From Streptococcus mitis (GTDB taxonomy: Bacteria > Bacillota > Bacilli > Lactobacillales > Streptococcaceae): a DNA stretch of 23,501 nt. The DNA is taken from contig MKYF01000045.1 in the NCBI GenBank assembly GCA_001914195.1, positions 1-23,501 of the forward strand, in the 5' to 3' direction. Of this stretch, positions 8,288 through 17,600 are shown in pieces. The notes under the pieces are model-generated. The model was not told where the DNA came from. It saw nothing but the letters and a program-made list of their open reading frames with translations, and did no database searches. The position numbers were made by a program, and so were the translations under genes. Position 1 is the stretch's first letter. Each line of letters begins with the position of its first letter.

Positions 8288-8317
8288 TCTCCTATTGATA
8301 ACAATTTATTATCACTA
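8288..8317 (-). repeat. Right 30-bp inverted repeat, probable recombinase crossover site
   Basis: Perfect reverse complement of 4752-4781, here between the putative promoter and start codon of the ATPase gene. On the plus strand the arms are TATTGATAA (8293-8301) and TTATCACTA (8309-8317), with spacer CAATTTA (8302-8308). The AGGAG for the ATPase (complement of 8289-8293) lies inside. The two copies face each other, so recombination between them would invert rather than delete the 3.5 kb between. Confidence 0.8.
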
Positions 8318-8319
8318 TA
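8314..8319 (-). promoter_or_regulatory. Possible -10 box for the ATPase gene (right outside promoter)
   Basis: On the minus strand TATAGT straddles the outer edge of the right repeat, in nearly the same position as TATACT at the left repeat. No good -35 is visible, and this box is weaker than the left one because it lacks the extended TG at the right spacing. Confidence 0.35.
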
Positions 8320-8338
8320 CAAAGCACTCAAATAGGTT

Positions 8339-8344
8339 TATAAT
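8339..8344 (+). promoter_or_regulatory. -10 box of the tyrosine recombinase gene
   Basis: A perfect TATAAT lies 28 bases upstream of the recombinase ATG. A weak TATACA is 17 bases upstream (8316-8321) and overlaps the right inverted repeat, so site binding by the recombinase could affect its own promoter. An isolated 9-base half-site, TATTGATAA, lies between this box and the RBS at 8353-8361. Confidence 0.55.
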
Positions 8345-8372
8345 AGCATGATTATTGATAAAGGAGATTTTT

Positions 8373-9269
8373 ATGGATTATAAACTTATTTCTACTTACT
8401 TAGATTATTGCAAAACTCATAAGCGTTTGAGTTCACACACGATTCGCGCTTATAAGAATGATCTTATGCAATTTTATAACTCAGACTATGATAATGTCGA
8501 ATCCTATATAGAACAGTTGACACGATCTAACATAAAAACGAATACATTAAGAAGAAAAATTGCTTGTATGAAGGTGTTTTATAACTATCTAAAATACCAG
8601 AACATAATTGAAGAGAACCCCTTCAATCAATTGCGTTTTCAATTTAGAACTGAAAAAATATTGCCTAAAACGATTCCGTATGACATTCTGAAAAGTATTT
8701 TTTTATATTTAGAGCAGAGAGTAGTTCTATCTAAAACTGATTATCAAAAACAACACGCTGAAAGAAATCTACTAATTATTTCACTTTTACTTTCAACAGG
8801 CATCAGAATTTCTGAACTTTGCCACATTCATCTCAAAGATATTAATCTTTCTAATAAGACACTCCATATTATAGGAAAGGGTAAGAAAGAACGTATCCTA
8901 TTTTTAGGAGATCAAAAAACATTCAATTTATTAGAAACATATATAAATAAAACAAGAAATGAATCAAATGATTTCTTGTTTCCAGGGAAACATTCTCTTA
9001 AACCATTGTCAGAGCAAAGTGTACGTTTAGTTATAAAGAGAATCGTTGAACAAAATAGCTTATCTAAAACTATTACACCACATATGTTTAGACATAGCTT
9101 TGCGACAATGCTTCTAGATAATGATGTAGATATTCGATACATTCAACAAATTCTTGGACACAGTTCTATATCAATCACACAAATCTATACTCACGTATCT
9201 CATTCAAAACAAAAAGAAATACTTAGTTCTTTTAATCCTGTATCAGCGATTCATTCTGAAATCGAATAA
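8373..9269 (+). CDS. Tyrosine recombinase (Xer-like), candidate cassette invertase
   Basis: This 298-residue site-specific recombinase has an N-terminal SAM-like core-binding domain (SSHTIRAYKNDL) and a C-terminal catalytic domain. Active-site residues: Arg in STGIRISELC (about 145), Lys in GKGKKER, HxxR in TPHMFRHSFA (about 236-239), His in LGHSSI, and nucleophile Tyr in IYTHVSHS (about 271). The set is complete, so the enzyme should be active. ATG 8373 follows AAAGGAG by six bases; a TTG at 8355 is in frame but precedes the RBS. It begins 56 bp outside the right inverted repeat, the classic position of a DNA invertase gene next to its segment. It could instead be the integrase of a small island, but no attachment site pair enclosing it was seen. 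Confidence 0.88.
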   Translation: MDYKLISTYLDYCKTHKRLSSHTIRAYKNDLMQFYNSDYDNVESYIEQLTRSNIKTNTLRRKIACMKVFYNYLKYQNIIEENPFNQLRFQFRTEKILPKTIPYDILKSIFLYLEQRVVLSKTDYQKQHAERNLLIISLLLSTGIRISELCHIHLKDINLSNKTLHIIGKGKKERILFLGDQKTFNLLETYINKTRNESNDFLFPGKHSLKPLSEQSVRLVIKRIVEQNSLSKTITPHMFRHSFATMLLDNDVDIRYIQQILGHSSISITQIYTHVSHSKQKEILSSFNPVSAIHSEIE

Positions 9270-9352
9270 GAGAACTTTCCAAAGCCTACAGTTTAGTTCA
9301 TCTAAAATTAATTTTTGTAGTTCGAATTTAGTTAATAGATTTTATGCTCAAC

Positions 9353-9508
9353 AAAATCAAAAAACATATAAAACTTCACTTTGAATCAGCATTTATAATA
9401 TATTCTGTATTTAAGAACTTCATAATTGTTTTTCTAAAATATAACTTTCAAGTATCCTTAAATATAGATGAGGAAAAACTCATACTAGCCTAAAATCAAA
9501 AAACATAT
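9353..9508. repeat. 17-bp direct repeat in the spacer between recombinase and IS630
   Basis: AAAATCAAAAAACATAT occurs at 9353-9369 and again at 9492-9508. The sequence is AT-rich and partly low complexity, so chance is possible. The rest of 9270-9518 shows no gene and no clear terminator. Confidence 0.4.
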
Positions 9509-9518
9509 TATAGTAGTT

Positions 9519-10511
9519 ATGAAACTTACAAACGAAGAAATACAAAAAATTGAACAATTCCTAAGAGATTCATCGTACGCCAAATATCACAAACGTCTAC
9601 AGATTATTTATTTTCGCTCAAAAGAAAAGAGTTATAAGGAAATCATAAATCTGCTAGATTGCAATAAAACAACTGTTTGGAGGAATTTGAAAAATATAAG
9701 GAGTTTGGTTTGGATGCTCTTCTTCAAGAGACTCGTGGCGATCGCCATCGCGAATATATGACTTATGAAGAAGAGAAAGCATTTCTAAAACGCCATATAG
9801 AAGATGCTCAGACTGGGGAATTTGTAACTATCAATCACTTATTTGAAGCCTATCAAAAAGAAATTGGTCGTACTTCCACACGTGATGGTTTCTATTATCT
9901 CCTAAAACGCCATGGTTAGCGAACGATCACTCCTAGACATGAACATCCCAAGAAGGCAGACGCTCAGACAATTGAGACGTCTAAAAATAAAATCTACATT
10001 CTATACCTTAAGTAAGCGCTTTAAAGAGGAGGGATCTTATAACAAAGTACGTTTGATGTATCAAGATGAAGCTGGTTTCGTGAGAATCAGTAAGATGAGT
10101 TCTTGTTGGGCTCCTAAAGGAATCCGACCTAGCATTCATAGTCATTATATGCGAGAATATCGCTATTGTTATGGAGCGATAAATGCTCATACAGGAGATT
10201 CCTTCTTCCTTATTGCTGGAGGATGTAATACTGAGTGGACGAATGAATTTTTACGGCAAGTATCACAAGCTTATCCAGATGACTATATTTTACTTGTAAT
10301 GGATAATGCTATATGGCATAAATCAAGTACCTTAGAGATTCCAAGTAATATTGAGTTGGCTTTTATCCCACCTTATACACCAGAAATGAACCCTATTGAA
10401 CAAGTCTGGAAAGAAATTCGAAAACGAGGTTTTAAAAATAAAGATTTCCAAACATTTGAAGCCGTCATTGATAAACTTCAAGAAGTTATTCAAGGACTCG
10501 AAAAAATTTAG
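9519..10511 (+). pseudogene. Decayed IS630-family transposase (IS630-Spn1-like)
   Basis: Three consecutive frames together encode one IS630-type transposase. An N-terminal helix-turn-helix region (KSYKEIINLLDCNKTTVWR) starts at ATG 9519. A middle segment (from about 9677) continues past YYLLKRHG, where a TAG at 9917-9919 replaces the expected Trp codon. After another frame change near 9980-10010 comes the DDE catalytic part: YQDEAGF, LVMDNAIWHKS and NPIEQVWKEIRK. One nonsense codon and two frame changes mean it is probably inactive, although the first shift could be programmed in this family. Terminal repeats were not identified with confidence; TTTAGATT (10507-10514) and AATCTAAA (10533-10540) form an inverted pair at the 3' side. 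Confidence 0.8.
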
Positions 10512-10544
10512 ATTCAGATAAAGTCTTTTGACAATCTAAAAAGT

Positions 10545-10841
10545 TCACATTTTTTTCTTATTTATGGAGTTAATGAAGCGCCAACTGAATCCTAGAACCA
10601 ACATCAGATTGATGAAAAGGTACACAGCCGTAAAACTAGTTAAACCATGTTGTCTGATATCATCAAAATATAAACTAGATTCAGTAAAGAACAAATAAAT
10701 TCCATAGACTTCTACGAAAATAAGAAAACTGACAAAACCAATCAGGAAAAGTCCACTGGCAATAAGAAAGAGTCTCCATAAAAGAATGAGAATTCCTCCT
10801 ACTGCTAAAAAAATTACTGGGATAAGGAGTAAATCATTCAT
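10545..10841 (-). CDS. Small membrane protein of the ICE fragment
   Basis: This 98-residue protein is mostly hydrophobic, with about three predicted membrane segments: LLLIPVIFLAVGGILILLW, GLFLIGFVSFLIFVEVYGIY, and a C-terminal FTAVYLFINLMLVLGFSW followed by a basic tail. I chose ATG 10841 because AAAGGAG lies just upstream; the upstream TTG at 10862 overlaps the previous gene. It is the last gene of the minus-strand ICE block, 16 bp after the preceding stop. The IS630 remnant lies directly beyond it. No family was recognised. Confidence 0.65.
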   Translation of the reverse strand: MNDLLLIPVIFLAVGGILILLWRLFLIASGLFLIGFVSFLIFVEVYGIYLFFTESSLYFDDIRQHGLTSFTAVYLFINLMLVLGFSWRFINSINKKKM

Positions 10842-10854
10842 GACTTTCTCCTTT

Positions 10855-11139
10855 CTAGTCAATCAACTGACGATAATGGGTGGCAAGAGAGGAATCAAAT
10901 TCCTCTAGCTTTTGAACTAAGTCCAAATACTCCTCTTTCTCATGTTCTTCAAAGTCCACACCTCGATGATTCTGAAGAGCGATTTCCAATTGGCTAGTGA
11001 GCTCTCGTTTAGAAAAACTGTAATCCCCCGTCACATCCTCATAATGTTCCTTTAACTCCTTGTAAGCTTGGTATTCTTCAGGTGTTTGAAATCCCTGTAC
11101 TAAGGCCTCTTCTAATTGATAATAGGTATCTTCCATCAT
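10855..11139 (-). CDS. Small acidic ICE protein of unknown function
   Basis: This 94-residue hydrophilic, glutamate-rich, probably all-helical protein has no membrane segment and no recognisable motif. ATG 11139 has GAGG eight bases upstream; a second ATG follows immediately at 11136. It lies about 75 bp after the giant helicase/methylase gene and just before the small membrane protein, as small accessory genes commonly do at this point of Tn5252-like elements. Function unknown. Confidence 0.65.
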   Translation of the reverse strand: MMEDTYYQLEEALVQGFQTPEEYQAYKELKEHYEDVTGDYSFSKRELTSQLEIALQNHRGVDFEEHEKEEYLDLVQKLEEFDSSLATHYRQLID

Positions 11140-11213
11140 AATCGTTACCTCGTTTCTTTCTATCTTTATTTTACCGCGCTTTTCTTTTCTTGTCCGCTAT
11201 TTGTATCTATTTT

Positions 11214-12157
11214 TTAATCTAATTCAAAAGAAAGTTGTTCTTGCTTTTCTTTTCCTTTTTCATGGAATTGTCTTAAGGCCTGGTCAATAATATCTAAATC
11301 CGTTTCTGTTTCAATCAATGGCGCGAGTACATCGTATTCGGCCTTTTTAGTTTGATAATCCTCTTCCTTTGGAAAGTTTTTCTCAATTTCTACCTTAGCA
11401 GTAGTCCATTTATCCTTTAATTCATCCAATAAGTTCTGAGTTTTCACTTGGTCCTCTTTAATGTGATCAATCGTATGCTGAAGCCTTTGAATCGTCCCCA
11501 AAGGAGAATACAAATCTAAACTGACAGAATACTGATTTTCTCCTACAATCTTAACAGAGAAGGTTTCAGGAAGAGGTTGATTGGTTGAAAGACTAAGCAT
11601 TTTAATGTCAAATCCTCGATAGCTTGCTAGGGTACGAAATTCTTTGCTGTCAGCTTGATTATGACGAATAAGACGGTGTAGGGATTCCCCTGCTTCAGCT
11701 CGTTGATCAAAAGCTTGCTTACCTACCCTCATAGAAAATGCCTGGTCTTTCGATATTTCAGACTGTTGAATATCGCCTTCATACTTGCTTAATCGTTTCT
11801 CAAGAATGGGCATATTTTCTTCACAGTAAGAGATTGTATGACGATAGTGATCCTTGCTGCGTTGAAAGGCGCGTCTTTGATTTTCTAATAGAGTTAGATC
11901 ATTCTCTAGTTCCATCTTATATTTGAGATAAGGATTACCTGTTGCTAGTGCCTTAAAATCAGAAGCTGTCATGGTCTGCTCATCAATGTCTTCTGCAGCA
12001 CGAATCGGCTCCTTAGAAGTCATAATCTGCTTAATATAACGGAGTTTGTTCTCCTGAGTTGCCCATAGATAATTATCAAATGAACCTTTGGTAATGTAGT
12101 GGTAAATATCCACTTCCTTATTTTCATTTCCCTGTCGGATAATACGTCCATTGCGTT
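11214..12157 (-). CDS. 3' exon of the N6-methylase/SNF2 helicase (C-terminal 314 residues)
   Basis: This exon completes helicase motif VI (QRNGRIIRQGNENKEV) and the C-terminal region: DIYHYITKGSFDNYLW, then a long helical tail rich in Glu, Gln and Lys that probably forms coiled coils. The first two bases (AA) complete codon 1757, whose first base is the last base of the 5' exon. An apparent start codon at 12233 is an artefact: residues before LQRNGR in that frame are translated from the intron's own 3' end. Without splicing this part has no evident start of its own. Confidence 0.85.
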
Positions 12158-12218
12158 GTAGGCTAAGTACCCAGCGCCTTACCATATTACTACGGCAGGT
12201 TTCCAAATACTCGCCCCC

Positions 12219-12252
12219 GAACCGTACGTACACCTTTCAATGTATACGGCTC
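12219..12252 (-). ncRNA. Group II intron domain V
   Basis: The 34-base catalytic hairpin begins GAGCCGTATAC, has a GAAA tetraloop-like turn and ends GTACGTACGGTTC. It matches the group II domain V consensus, including the AGC-type catalytic triad position, so the ribozyme core looks intact. Confidence 0.9.
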
Positions 12253-12265
12253 TCCGTTTATAAAC

Positions 12266-14077
12266 TCAATCTAACTTGCCATGATGTAATTTCTTATGGC
12301 AATCTTTACACAGTGCTATTGTTTTCCGTTGTCTAGAAATCATCAAACGTTCCCAAAAAGTCTTTCCCTTTAAATCCTTTAGTTTTCTTACATGATGGAT
12401 TTCTAGGGAACTGTCGGTCGCTTGACAATACTCACAACGGCTTGCTTTTAATTTATCAATTAAATTTGTTCGACTAAAATATTTCGCCGTATTTGGCAAA
12501 TTATCATTTTCAAGGAAAGATTTCTTTTGACGTTTAAATCCTCCGTTATAGAAATAACGGGTCATTGTATCCCCTTTACGTCCAATATACTGTACACTAA
12601 ATTGACCATCCTTTTTATATTTACGGATGATGTGGGATTTAGTCGTACGATATTTAGTCGCATAAGTTTTATACATGCTATATTCCATTATGTACTTAAA
12701 GCGATGAAGGATAGAGCTGTTATTAGCGATACAATAATAGTTATAAAAACCTCTTATTTCTGCATTGTAGCGTTCTAAAATCTCTAAATCATCGCAATCT
12801 TTCATGAAATAACGGGCCGTTGGTTTCCAAACTTCGTAGCCTCTATGATAAGTCATTTTCATAGCTCCGTAAGACAGTAATCTGTCTCGAATAGTTTCAA
12901 TAGAAACCTCTAGGACTAATCTACTTGTATAATTTCTTACCAATCGTCCTGCCGAATCACGCTTAGCTAAATTCGATTGGCGAATATACAGATGATATCC
13001 CAGAAACTTAGCTTTATCTCTCGCATTGGTAATCAAGGTTTTCTCCACAGAGAGTTCCAATTTGAGAACCGCTTCCAAATAGTCCTTAATATCTGCTTTA
13101 ATGCGATGAGCGTCCTCTTTACTGCCAATCACACCGCAGATAAAATCATCTGCGTATCGGGTATAGGTTAGACGTTTAAAACTACTATCCATAGGATCAC
13201 TATGAGGAATTAACACTCTTTCCTTTTCCAATTGACGAATACGCTGGATAACTTCTTGTCGTTGATTTTCCGTTGAAACACATTCTAATGCTCTTCTTGC
13301 TTTTCCCAACGCTATCTCATTTTGGCGATATTCTGGGGTACGTTTCCGGTATTTCCCTTGGCAGAAGTTCTTCACATAATCCGTCATATATTTATCAAAC
13401 TTATCCAAATAGATATTGGCTAGAATGGGACTGATTATCCCTCCTTGTGGAGTTCCTGAGTAGGTTTTGTAGAATTTCCAATCTTCCACGTATCCCGCAT
13501 TGAGGAATTTACGAATCAAGCGTAAGAACCGCTCATCAGTAATTCTTTCTCGGAGAATGCGAATCATCACATCATGATTGATATTATCAAAGAATGACTT
13601 GATATCTCCTTCAATAAACCATTTTGTTCCAGTGTAGGTCTTCTGAATCTGAGTAAGTGCTGTATGGCAGCTTTTATTCGGACGAAAACCATGGGAAGAG
13701 GGTTCAAATTGTCCCTCGTAGATAGCTTCCAAAATCATTTTAATAACCTGTTGTAAGAGCTTATCATCAAATGATGGAATACCTAGTGGACGTAGCTTCC
13801 CATTCTTTTTAGGAATATAGGTTCGTCTTGATGGGTGTGGCTGATAGGATTCATCTTTCAGGGAATCAATCAATTGGTCAATTCTAGCTATACTCATACC
13901 ATCAATCGTCAACTCGTCTACTCCAGGTGTCAAGTGTCCTGGGTTAGCGTAAATCGTTTGATAGGCAACTAAGTACATTTCTTTGTTATAAAGCAAACGA
14001 TACAGTCGCTCAAATTGATAGTTTTTATCTTTACTGTGTTTTGTTAGATTGTTTAACACATTTTGAGGATTTCTCAT
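12266..14077 (-). CDS. ltrA: Group II intron maturase/reverse transcriptase with HNH endonuclease
   Basis: This 603-residue protein closely matches the length (about 600) and layout of lactococcal LtrA. RT domain: LRPLGIPSFDDKLLQQ, FEPSSHGFRPNKSCHTAL, WFIEGDIKSFFDNINH, YSGTPQGGIISPILANIYL and the catalytic YADDF (about 307). Maturase (X) and DNA-binding regions follow. A C-terminal HNH endonuclease has the zinc pairs CEYC and CKDC, the catalytic IHHV, and the family signature WERLMISRQRKTIALC. All catalytic residues are present. It should help the intron RNA fold and splice and drive retrohoming into uninterrupted copies. It lies in intron domain IV. ATG 14077 has AAGGAAGG upstream, at a rather long distance. 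Confidence 0.95.
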   Translation of the reverse strand: MRNPQNVLNNLTKHSKDKNYQFERLYRLLYNKEMYLVAYQTIYANPGHLTPGVDELTIDGMSIARIDQLIDSLKDESYQPHPSRRTYIPKKNGKLRPLGIPSFDDKLLQQVIKMILEAIYEGQFEPSSHGFRPNKSCHTALTQIQKTYTGTKWFIEGDIKSFFDNINHDVMIRILRERITDERFLRLIRKFLNAGYVEDWKFYKTYSGTPQGGIISPILANIYLDKFDKYMTDYVKNFCQGKYRKRTPEYRQNEIALGKARRALECVSTENQRQEVIQRIRQLEKERVLIPHSDPMDSSFKRLTYTRYADDFICGVIGSKEDAHRIKADIKDYLEAVLKLELSVEKTLITNARDKAKFLGYHLYIRQSNLAKRDSAGRLVRNYTSRLVLEVSIETIRDRLLSYGAMKMTYHRGYEVWKPTARYFMKDCDDLEILERYNAEIRGFYNYYCIANNSSILHRFKYIMEYSMYKTYATKYRTTKSHIIRKYKKDGQFSVQYIGRKGDTMTRYFYNGGFKRQKKSFLENDNLPNTAKYFSRTNLIDKLKASRCEYCQATDSSLEIHHVRKLKDLKGKTFWERLMISRQRKTIALCKDCHKKLHHGKLD

Positions 14078-14663
14078 GGTGTCTCACACACCTTCCTTTC
14101 CATAATGTTAATGTTATAAACTGTTCCCCTTCGCCATGTACGTGCCATTAACACGCTCGGACTACTATGGGAACTCCGTTACCTTATCAAATATTCATAA
14201 ACCTTATGTTTAATAGCTTTTACAAGCGTTTTGACTTAGGTAATCTCCGTTTAGCTGGTATAGTAACATAGCTTGATAATTTCATCGGATAGGACGTTCA
14301 TCTGTTTTCATTTACTATGAATACGCTATGGAATCCCTTTGCTTCACTATCTTCAACAGTGATAATGAAGTTCCATAGTATGAGGATTTTAGTTATCTTA
14401 CCTCACAGTCCCGACACAGACCGTTTAGACTATCCTTCAATCAGTTTAGATTTTATCCTTATAATTATCTCAGTAACATCTGTTACATTATCATCTCCTC
14501 ATTCAGTCGTGATGTGATAACTCATCAACTTATGAGTTTCCCAACGTGCTTTGTTCCCTGATGTTTGGTTTCCCTCACAGGTCAGTTGGGTGATGATAGG
14601 CATTAAGGTCACGCCTACTACTTTGCCAAGAGTAGATTTACTATACCGCCTTTACGGACGCAC

Positions 14664-17600
14664 GCTGAATGTCACTTGGTCTCCACGATACATCTAGGTG
14701 GTGGACTGCTTTCATTTTGCTCTGAACATTTAAACCTGTTCCTCCTTTTTCAGTTGAGGCAAGGAGAATCCGCACCTCTCCTGCATTGACCTTTCGAGAC
14801 AAACTATTCTTCTTTTCATCACTATTGGCATCATGTACAAAGGCAATTTCTTTACTAGGGATTCCTCTATCAACTAATAAAGCCTTAAGCTCAGAATAAA
14901 CATCAAAGCCATTATCTTTTTTCTTAGGTGTGCCAATATCTGAAAAAATCATCTGAGTAGCCTTATTTTCCATTCCCTCACGATAAATTCTTTCAACATT
15001 ATCCACTACCTGAAGCAGTTTATGATTGTCTGCTAGACTATAACTAGAGTCCAATAAACGCATATCAATTGCTAGTTTCCGTGCCTCACCTGTTATCTTT
15101 AACATGTTATCCTGACTCGGATCAACTGTTCCACATTTGACCATATCTGACCTCATAACCAATTCTTCTAGATAGAGTTTCTGGTTTTCAGTTAACTCAC
15201 TCTCAATAGGGATAATATGAGCTTCTGGAACAGGTAAATCCAACATATCTTGTGTTTGAATGTCAGCTGTTTCTTTATAGATTTTCATCAACTCAGGTAG
15301 ATTGACAAACTTTTTAAATCGTTTCTTAGGTTGGTACTTATCCCCTGTAGGAGCTAATTCCATAGAGTTTTGAATTTCTCCAAAAGCACCTACCCAAGAG
15401 TCAAAATAATCAACTTGATAGCGTTTTAAGATATCCGGTTGAATGTAGTTCATCATAGTATACAACTCACTAATAGAATTGGAAACAGGTGTTCCTGTCG
15501 CAAAGACAATATTTTTAAAATCATGTTCTTCCTGAATCTGTCGAACCTTCATTTCCATATCCACGTTCTTCTTAGAGGTTGTATTGGTAATCCCTGCTAC
15601 ATTTCCAAGTCCAGTAATTGGACGAATATTTTTAAAGTGATGTGCTTCATCCACAAATAGAAAATCAATTCCTAAGTTCTCAAAATCAATAAAACTATCA
15701 CGATTAAAGCGTTGGAGTTCTTCCAATTGTTTCTCTAGACCACTTATTGATTGTTCCGCTTCTTTAACGGTATACTTATTTTCAGAATGTGTTTTAATCT
15801 CTCGTAGTTCATTAAGTTTATCCTCGATATAATTCATCTGTCTTTCCTTACTCACAGGGATTTTTTCAAATTGAGAATCCCCAATGACAATGGCATCGTA
15901 ATCTCCTGTAATAATACGAGACACAAATTGTTTTCTTCTCGCCTTCACAAAATCTTTCTTAGTGGTCACAAAGACTTTTTTAGTAGAGAAAAATTTCATG
16001 ATTTCTTGGCCAAATTGAGCAGACAAACTAGAGGGCACCACATACAAGGGCTTATGAACCATCCCCAACTCCTTTAATTTAAACCCAGCACCAAGCATGG
16101 TCAAGGTCTTTCCTGAACCTACCTCATGAGCTAACAAGGCTCTTTTTTCTTCTACAATTCTTTGAATGGCATTCTCTTGGTGAGGACGAAGACTGATGTT
16201 TTGTGCCAAGCCATCAATGACTAAATGGCTACCGTCATACTCTCGACTAACCGTCCGATTATAAAGACGATTATAGCTTTCTTCAATGACTTGTTGGACT
16301 TCTGGATACCGTGAGACAAAGTCTTGAAAGAGTTCTTGTAAATGCTGCTCTTTTGCTCTTAGAACAGAGGTTTTTTCCAAATCTGTGATGGTCTTTTTCT
16401 TTTCTCCTTCCGTAACAGTCATAGTAATCGTCGGTTGGTTCGAATTAAGTAAATTCTCAAAAATCTTTCTTCCTGTATCATAACGTGACCCACTAACTCC
16501 AAGACTACTATCTTTTGCACTTGGATAGCGATAAGCAAATGATGTCCTTAAATGAACCTGCCCATCGACAGGATTCACTTCAATGACTTGATCAACATCA
16601 GGCGAAGACAATTCAAATTCACGATTGGTAAAACATTCAAAGGCAAATTTACCATAAACGGATTGAGGAATCCAACGTGACCCTATTTTAAACTCAATAT
16701 CTGCCAGATGAATCCTTGGAGGGCGAACAGATTCTAACAAATCTAAAGCATGATTCCAATCATATTCTTGGTTGTTTTCCTCCACTAATAGTTGAACTAC
16801 TTCTATCTTGTTGAGAATGTCTCCTGATAAAAACTGGTTCTTAGAAAGATATTTTCTTTCCCCTCTTAAATAGCTTTCTGGATCTATTAAAATCTGGTCA
16901 CCTAACTCATCTAAAATAGCAGCTTGGCTATGTTCGGGATAAATTGATACCATATAGTCTAAATCAACCCCTCTACCATCCGATAAACTAGAGTTTAAGG
17001 CATCTAAAGCCGTTGAAACTCTTGCAATCACTCTCTCCGGCCTAACCAATGCTTTCTCAAAGGCTAAAGATTTTTTATATTTTACTTTCTGATCTTTAGA
17101 GTCAATGTATTCATCTTCTAAACTTGCTAGTAAAGAATACTTATCGTCACTATCAAATAAGTTCCGATTAACGGAGGCATTCAAGTATCCAAATTGACTT
17201 ACAAAGCGGTCATAGTCACGATTGAGTTTACTAAGTAATACCTGAAAATCTGTCCGACTATAATCTTGATGGCGTTGAATTTCAATTAAGGCTTGATAGG
17301 TCTCTCTTAAATCAACCATTCCCCTAATGCGACTAATGTCCTTATCCGATAAGGGACTTTCATAAAAGACAGTTTTTTTGAACAAGCCCTTATATTTCCC
17401 TCTTTTACTCGCTTCTTCTGTCTTGTAAACATCTAGTGCTTCCTCATCTGTCAAATGAAGTTGCACGAATCGGTCTATTTTATGTTCAGACAAAGAACTG
17501 TCCCAAGCTTTAAACTCTCCCTTCTCGTCTACATAATAACTAATTTCGTCTACTTTTGAACTTTTCCGAAGACCATGCGTATCTCGGTAATAAATTTGAT

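Larger units (their letters stand above)
12158..14663 (-). mobile_element. Group II intron (LtrB-like, mitochondrial-like class)
   Basis: The 2,506-bp intron begins on the minus strand with GTGCGTCCG (14663 downward) and ends GCCTAC at 12158. The 5' RNA domains occupy 14078-14663, the maturase ORF sits in domain IV, and domains V-VI occupy about 12158-12252. Domain VI can pair GGC-GAGTA with TACTT-A-GCC, leaving a bulged branch-point A seven bases from the 3' end, the expected distance. GTTGAA (complement of 14352-14357), about 310 bases into the intron, can pair with the last six exon bases TTCAGC and is a candidate EBS1. Excision joins ATTCAGC to AACGCAATGG and restores the host frame. Confidence 0.9.

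Noticed and set aside
9154..9384. 76-residue ORF overlapping the recombinase end
   Set aside because: Out-of-frame shadow of the recombinase running into non-coding AT-rich DNA.
12155..12157. Alternative intron 3' end three bases further (ending CTACAAC)
   Set aside because: Also in frame, but it puts the branch A ten bases from the end and gives DIQRNGR, one residue short of the usual motif VI spacing.
12158..12233. Start at 12233 (MYVRFGGEYLE) for the helicase C-terminal fragment
   Set aside because: These residues come from intron domains V-VI; the true exon begins at 12157.
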